A stretch of DNA of 64,000 nt, from assembly GCA_949751835.1 (NCBI GenBank), contig CATKHK010000036.1, positions 124,001 through 188,000 of the forward strand, given 5' to 3'. Positions within the stretch are counted from its first letter, which is position 1. Every line of letters begins with the position of its first letter. The DNA is from Blepharisma japonicum. Lineage: Eukaryota; Ciliophora; Heterotrichea; Heterotrichida; Blepharismidae. The notes beneath the pieces were generated by a model. The model made no database searches. It had not been told where the DNA came from and worked only from the letters and a program-made list of their open reading frames with translations. A program made the translations under genes and the position numbers. Below are positions 63,280 to 64,000 of the stretch, one piece after another.

Positions 63280-64000
63280 TTAATGCATCGAGCAAGCTTG
63301 CTCTCCAGAGGTTTCAGTGCAAAGTTTTCATATAGAAGAAGCTATATAAATAAATATTCGCTGCAAATTTCTAAAAATATATGACAGTTTTTTACAAATA
63401 ATTCTATTTACCCTATTGTTCACTAAATTTTTCTTATTTGCAATAAAAAAATTTTCTTTGTTATTCTCATTCTCATTGTCTTTGGGTTTATTTCTATTAT
63501 TTACACACATACTCAAATTTATATTATTCCTAGCAGCTTTATCTTGTATCAATGATTTGCTGTCTTTTTTGATTTTTGCTTCCAATAGCAATTCATAAGC
63601 AATTGTAAAAGTTGATTTTTCATGGTTTAAAATTCTTTTTTTTATGAGATCAAATGGAATTTTCAGGTTTGAAAATTCTGGAAATTTCATAAGGGTTTCA
63701 AATATCTCAGAGTCTATATCTTCATATGATGAAATTTTATAATGGCTGTCTAAATAAGTATTTTTTGGTTTTAATACATTTAAACTCCTAGGCAAATTTG
63801 GTTTCATCCAAGGATGCTCTTCAATCTGTTCAATGCTAATTCGAGTAATTGGGTCTGGGTCAAGCATTTTGTATATCAGATCTAAAGCAGGTTTTGAATA
63901 TTTTACTGGTTTAATATCGAATCTTCCATTCACAATTTTTTTGAATAAAGATCTTACATCATTTCCTGAAAAAGGTAGCATTCCAGTTAAAAAACTATAG
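63280..64000 (-). CDS. SNF1/AMPK-type CAMK protein kinase, C-terminal part
   Basis: The frame is open to the right edge, so the N-lobe and catalytic loop are outside the window. The visible part begins in the C-lobe (YSFLTGMLPFSGNDVRSLF), followed by KMLDPDPITRISIEQIEEHP and W-MKPNLP, as in SNF1/KIN-type CAMK kinases. A UBA-like stretch follows (SSYEDIDSEIFETLMKFPEF). The remainder is Lys/Asn-rich. UGA at 63328 is read as Trp, so the protein ends with GEQACSMH at the TAA at 63280-63282. The inverted repeat GAGCAAGCTTGCTC near 63289 lies inside coding sequence. Confidence 0.85.

Noticed and set aside
63289-63302. Perfect palindrome GAGCAAGCTTGCTC, first taken as a terminator or RNA hairpin
   Set aside because: With UGA = Trp the kinase frame runs through it to the TAA at 63280, so it is coding.
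1-64000. tRNA genes, rRNA genes, CRISPR arrays, telomeric repeats, transposons or virus-like elements
   Set aside because: Reading the spacers on both strands I found no T-loop consensus, no regular spacer-repeat array, no telomere-type repeat, and no reverse transcriptase, transposase or capsid-like frame.

Overview
The window is nuclear DNA from a ciliate, most likely the somatic (macronuclear) genome of the heterotrich Blepharisma or a close relative. Three signals agree. (1) In-frame UGA falls where conserved proteins have tryptophan: the DIWSxG motif of a kinase fold, the YEGxW positions of MORN repeats, PW-LAIPF of a tryparedoxin, PLVGVW of STIL. Every gene whose end lies in the window stops at UAA or UAG. 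(2) Two introns are visible and each is exactly 15 nt with GT...AG ends. (3) Genes are densely packed on both strands in AT-rich DNA with very short spacers. All coding regions below are read with UGA = Trp; without this about half the genes look broken.

Layout. 1-8 kb: edge-truncated long protein with a GNAT-like part, a small membrane protein, a pseudokinase, an LRR/coiled-coil protein, a tryparedoxin-like protein and an EF-hand protein. 8.4-16 kb: one 2,508-residue coiled-coil protein with 18 tandem 18-residue repeats. 16-20 kb: a small family of F-box-like/propeller-like genes in tandem (one intact, one frameshifted, one 3' relic) plus weak ORFs. 20-24.6 kb: small proteins, proteasome receptor Rpn13, glutathione peroxidase, guanylate kinase, A/B-type cyclin. 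24.6-26.9 kb: a gene-poor, decayed stretch with a duplicated small membrane-protein gene. 26.9-44.7 kb: CHY zinc-finger protein, acid-sphingomyelinase-like enzyme, PP2A B56 subunit, two small proteins, IQ-MORN protein, a STIL homologue (centriole duplication), a mitochondrial carrier, M1 aminopeptidase, kelch/coiled-coil protein, S49 peptidase-like protein, Bfr1-like protein. 44.7-51.7 kb: MBF1, ribosomal protein uS19, a triple helix-turn-helix protein, a secreted Fe/Mn SOD, small proteins, a PUB-MORN5 fusion. 52-64 kb: a large secreted Cys-rich protein, ankyrin protein, tetraspanin-like protein, a CaaX-type small protein, an NRF6-type acyltransferase, a mitochondrial RAP protein and an edge-truncated SNF1/AMPK-type kinase.

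Most genes are housekeeping and are not arranged as pathways. Themes suited to a heavily ciliated cell are centriole/cilium biology (STIL, MORN5, MORN-IQ, LRR and giant coiled-coil proteins) and protein turnover (Rpn13, PUB-MORN, F-box-like family). The most notable items are the clear STIL homologue in a ciliate, the PUB-MORN5 fusion, the pseudokinase with both HRD and DFG lost, and the 18-residue repeat array.
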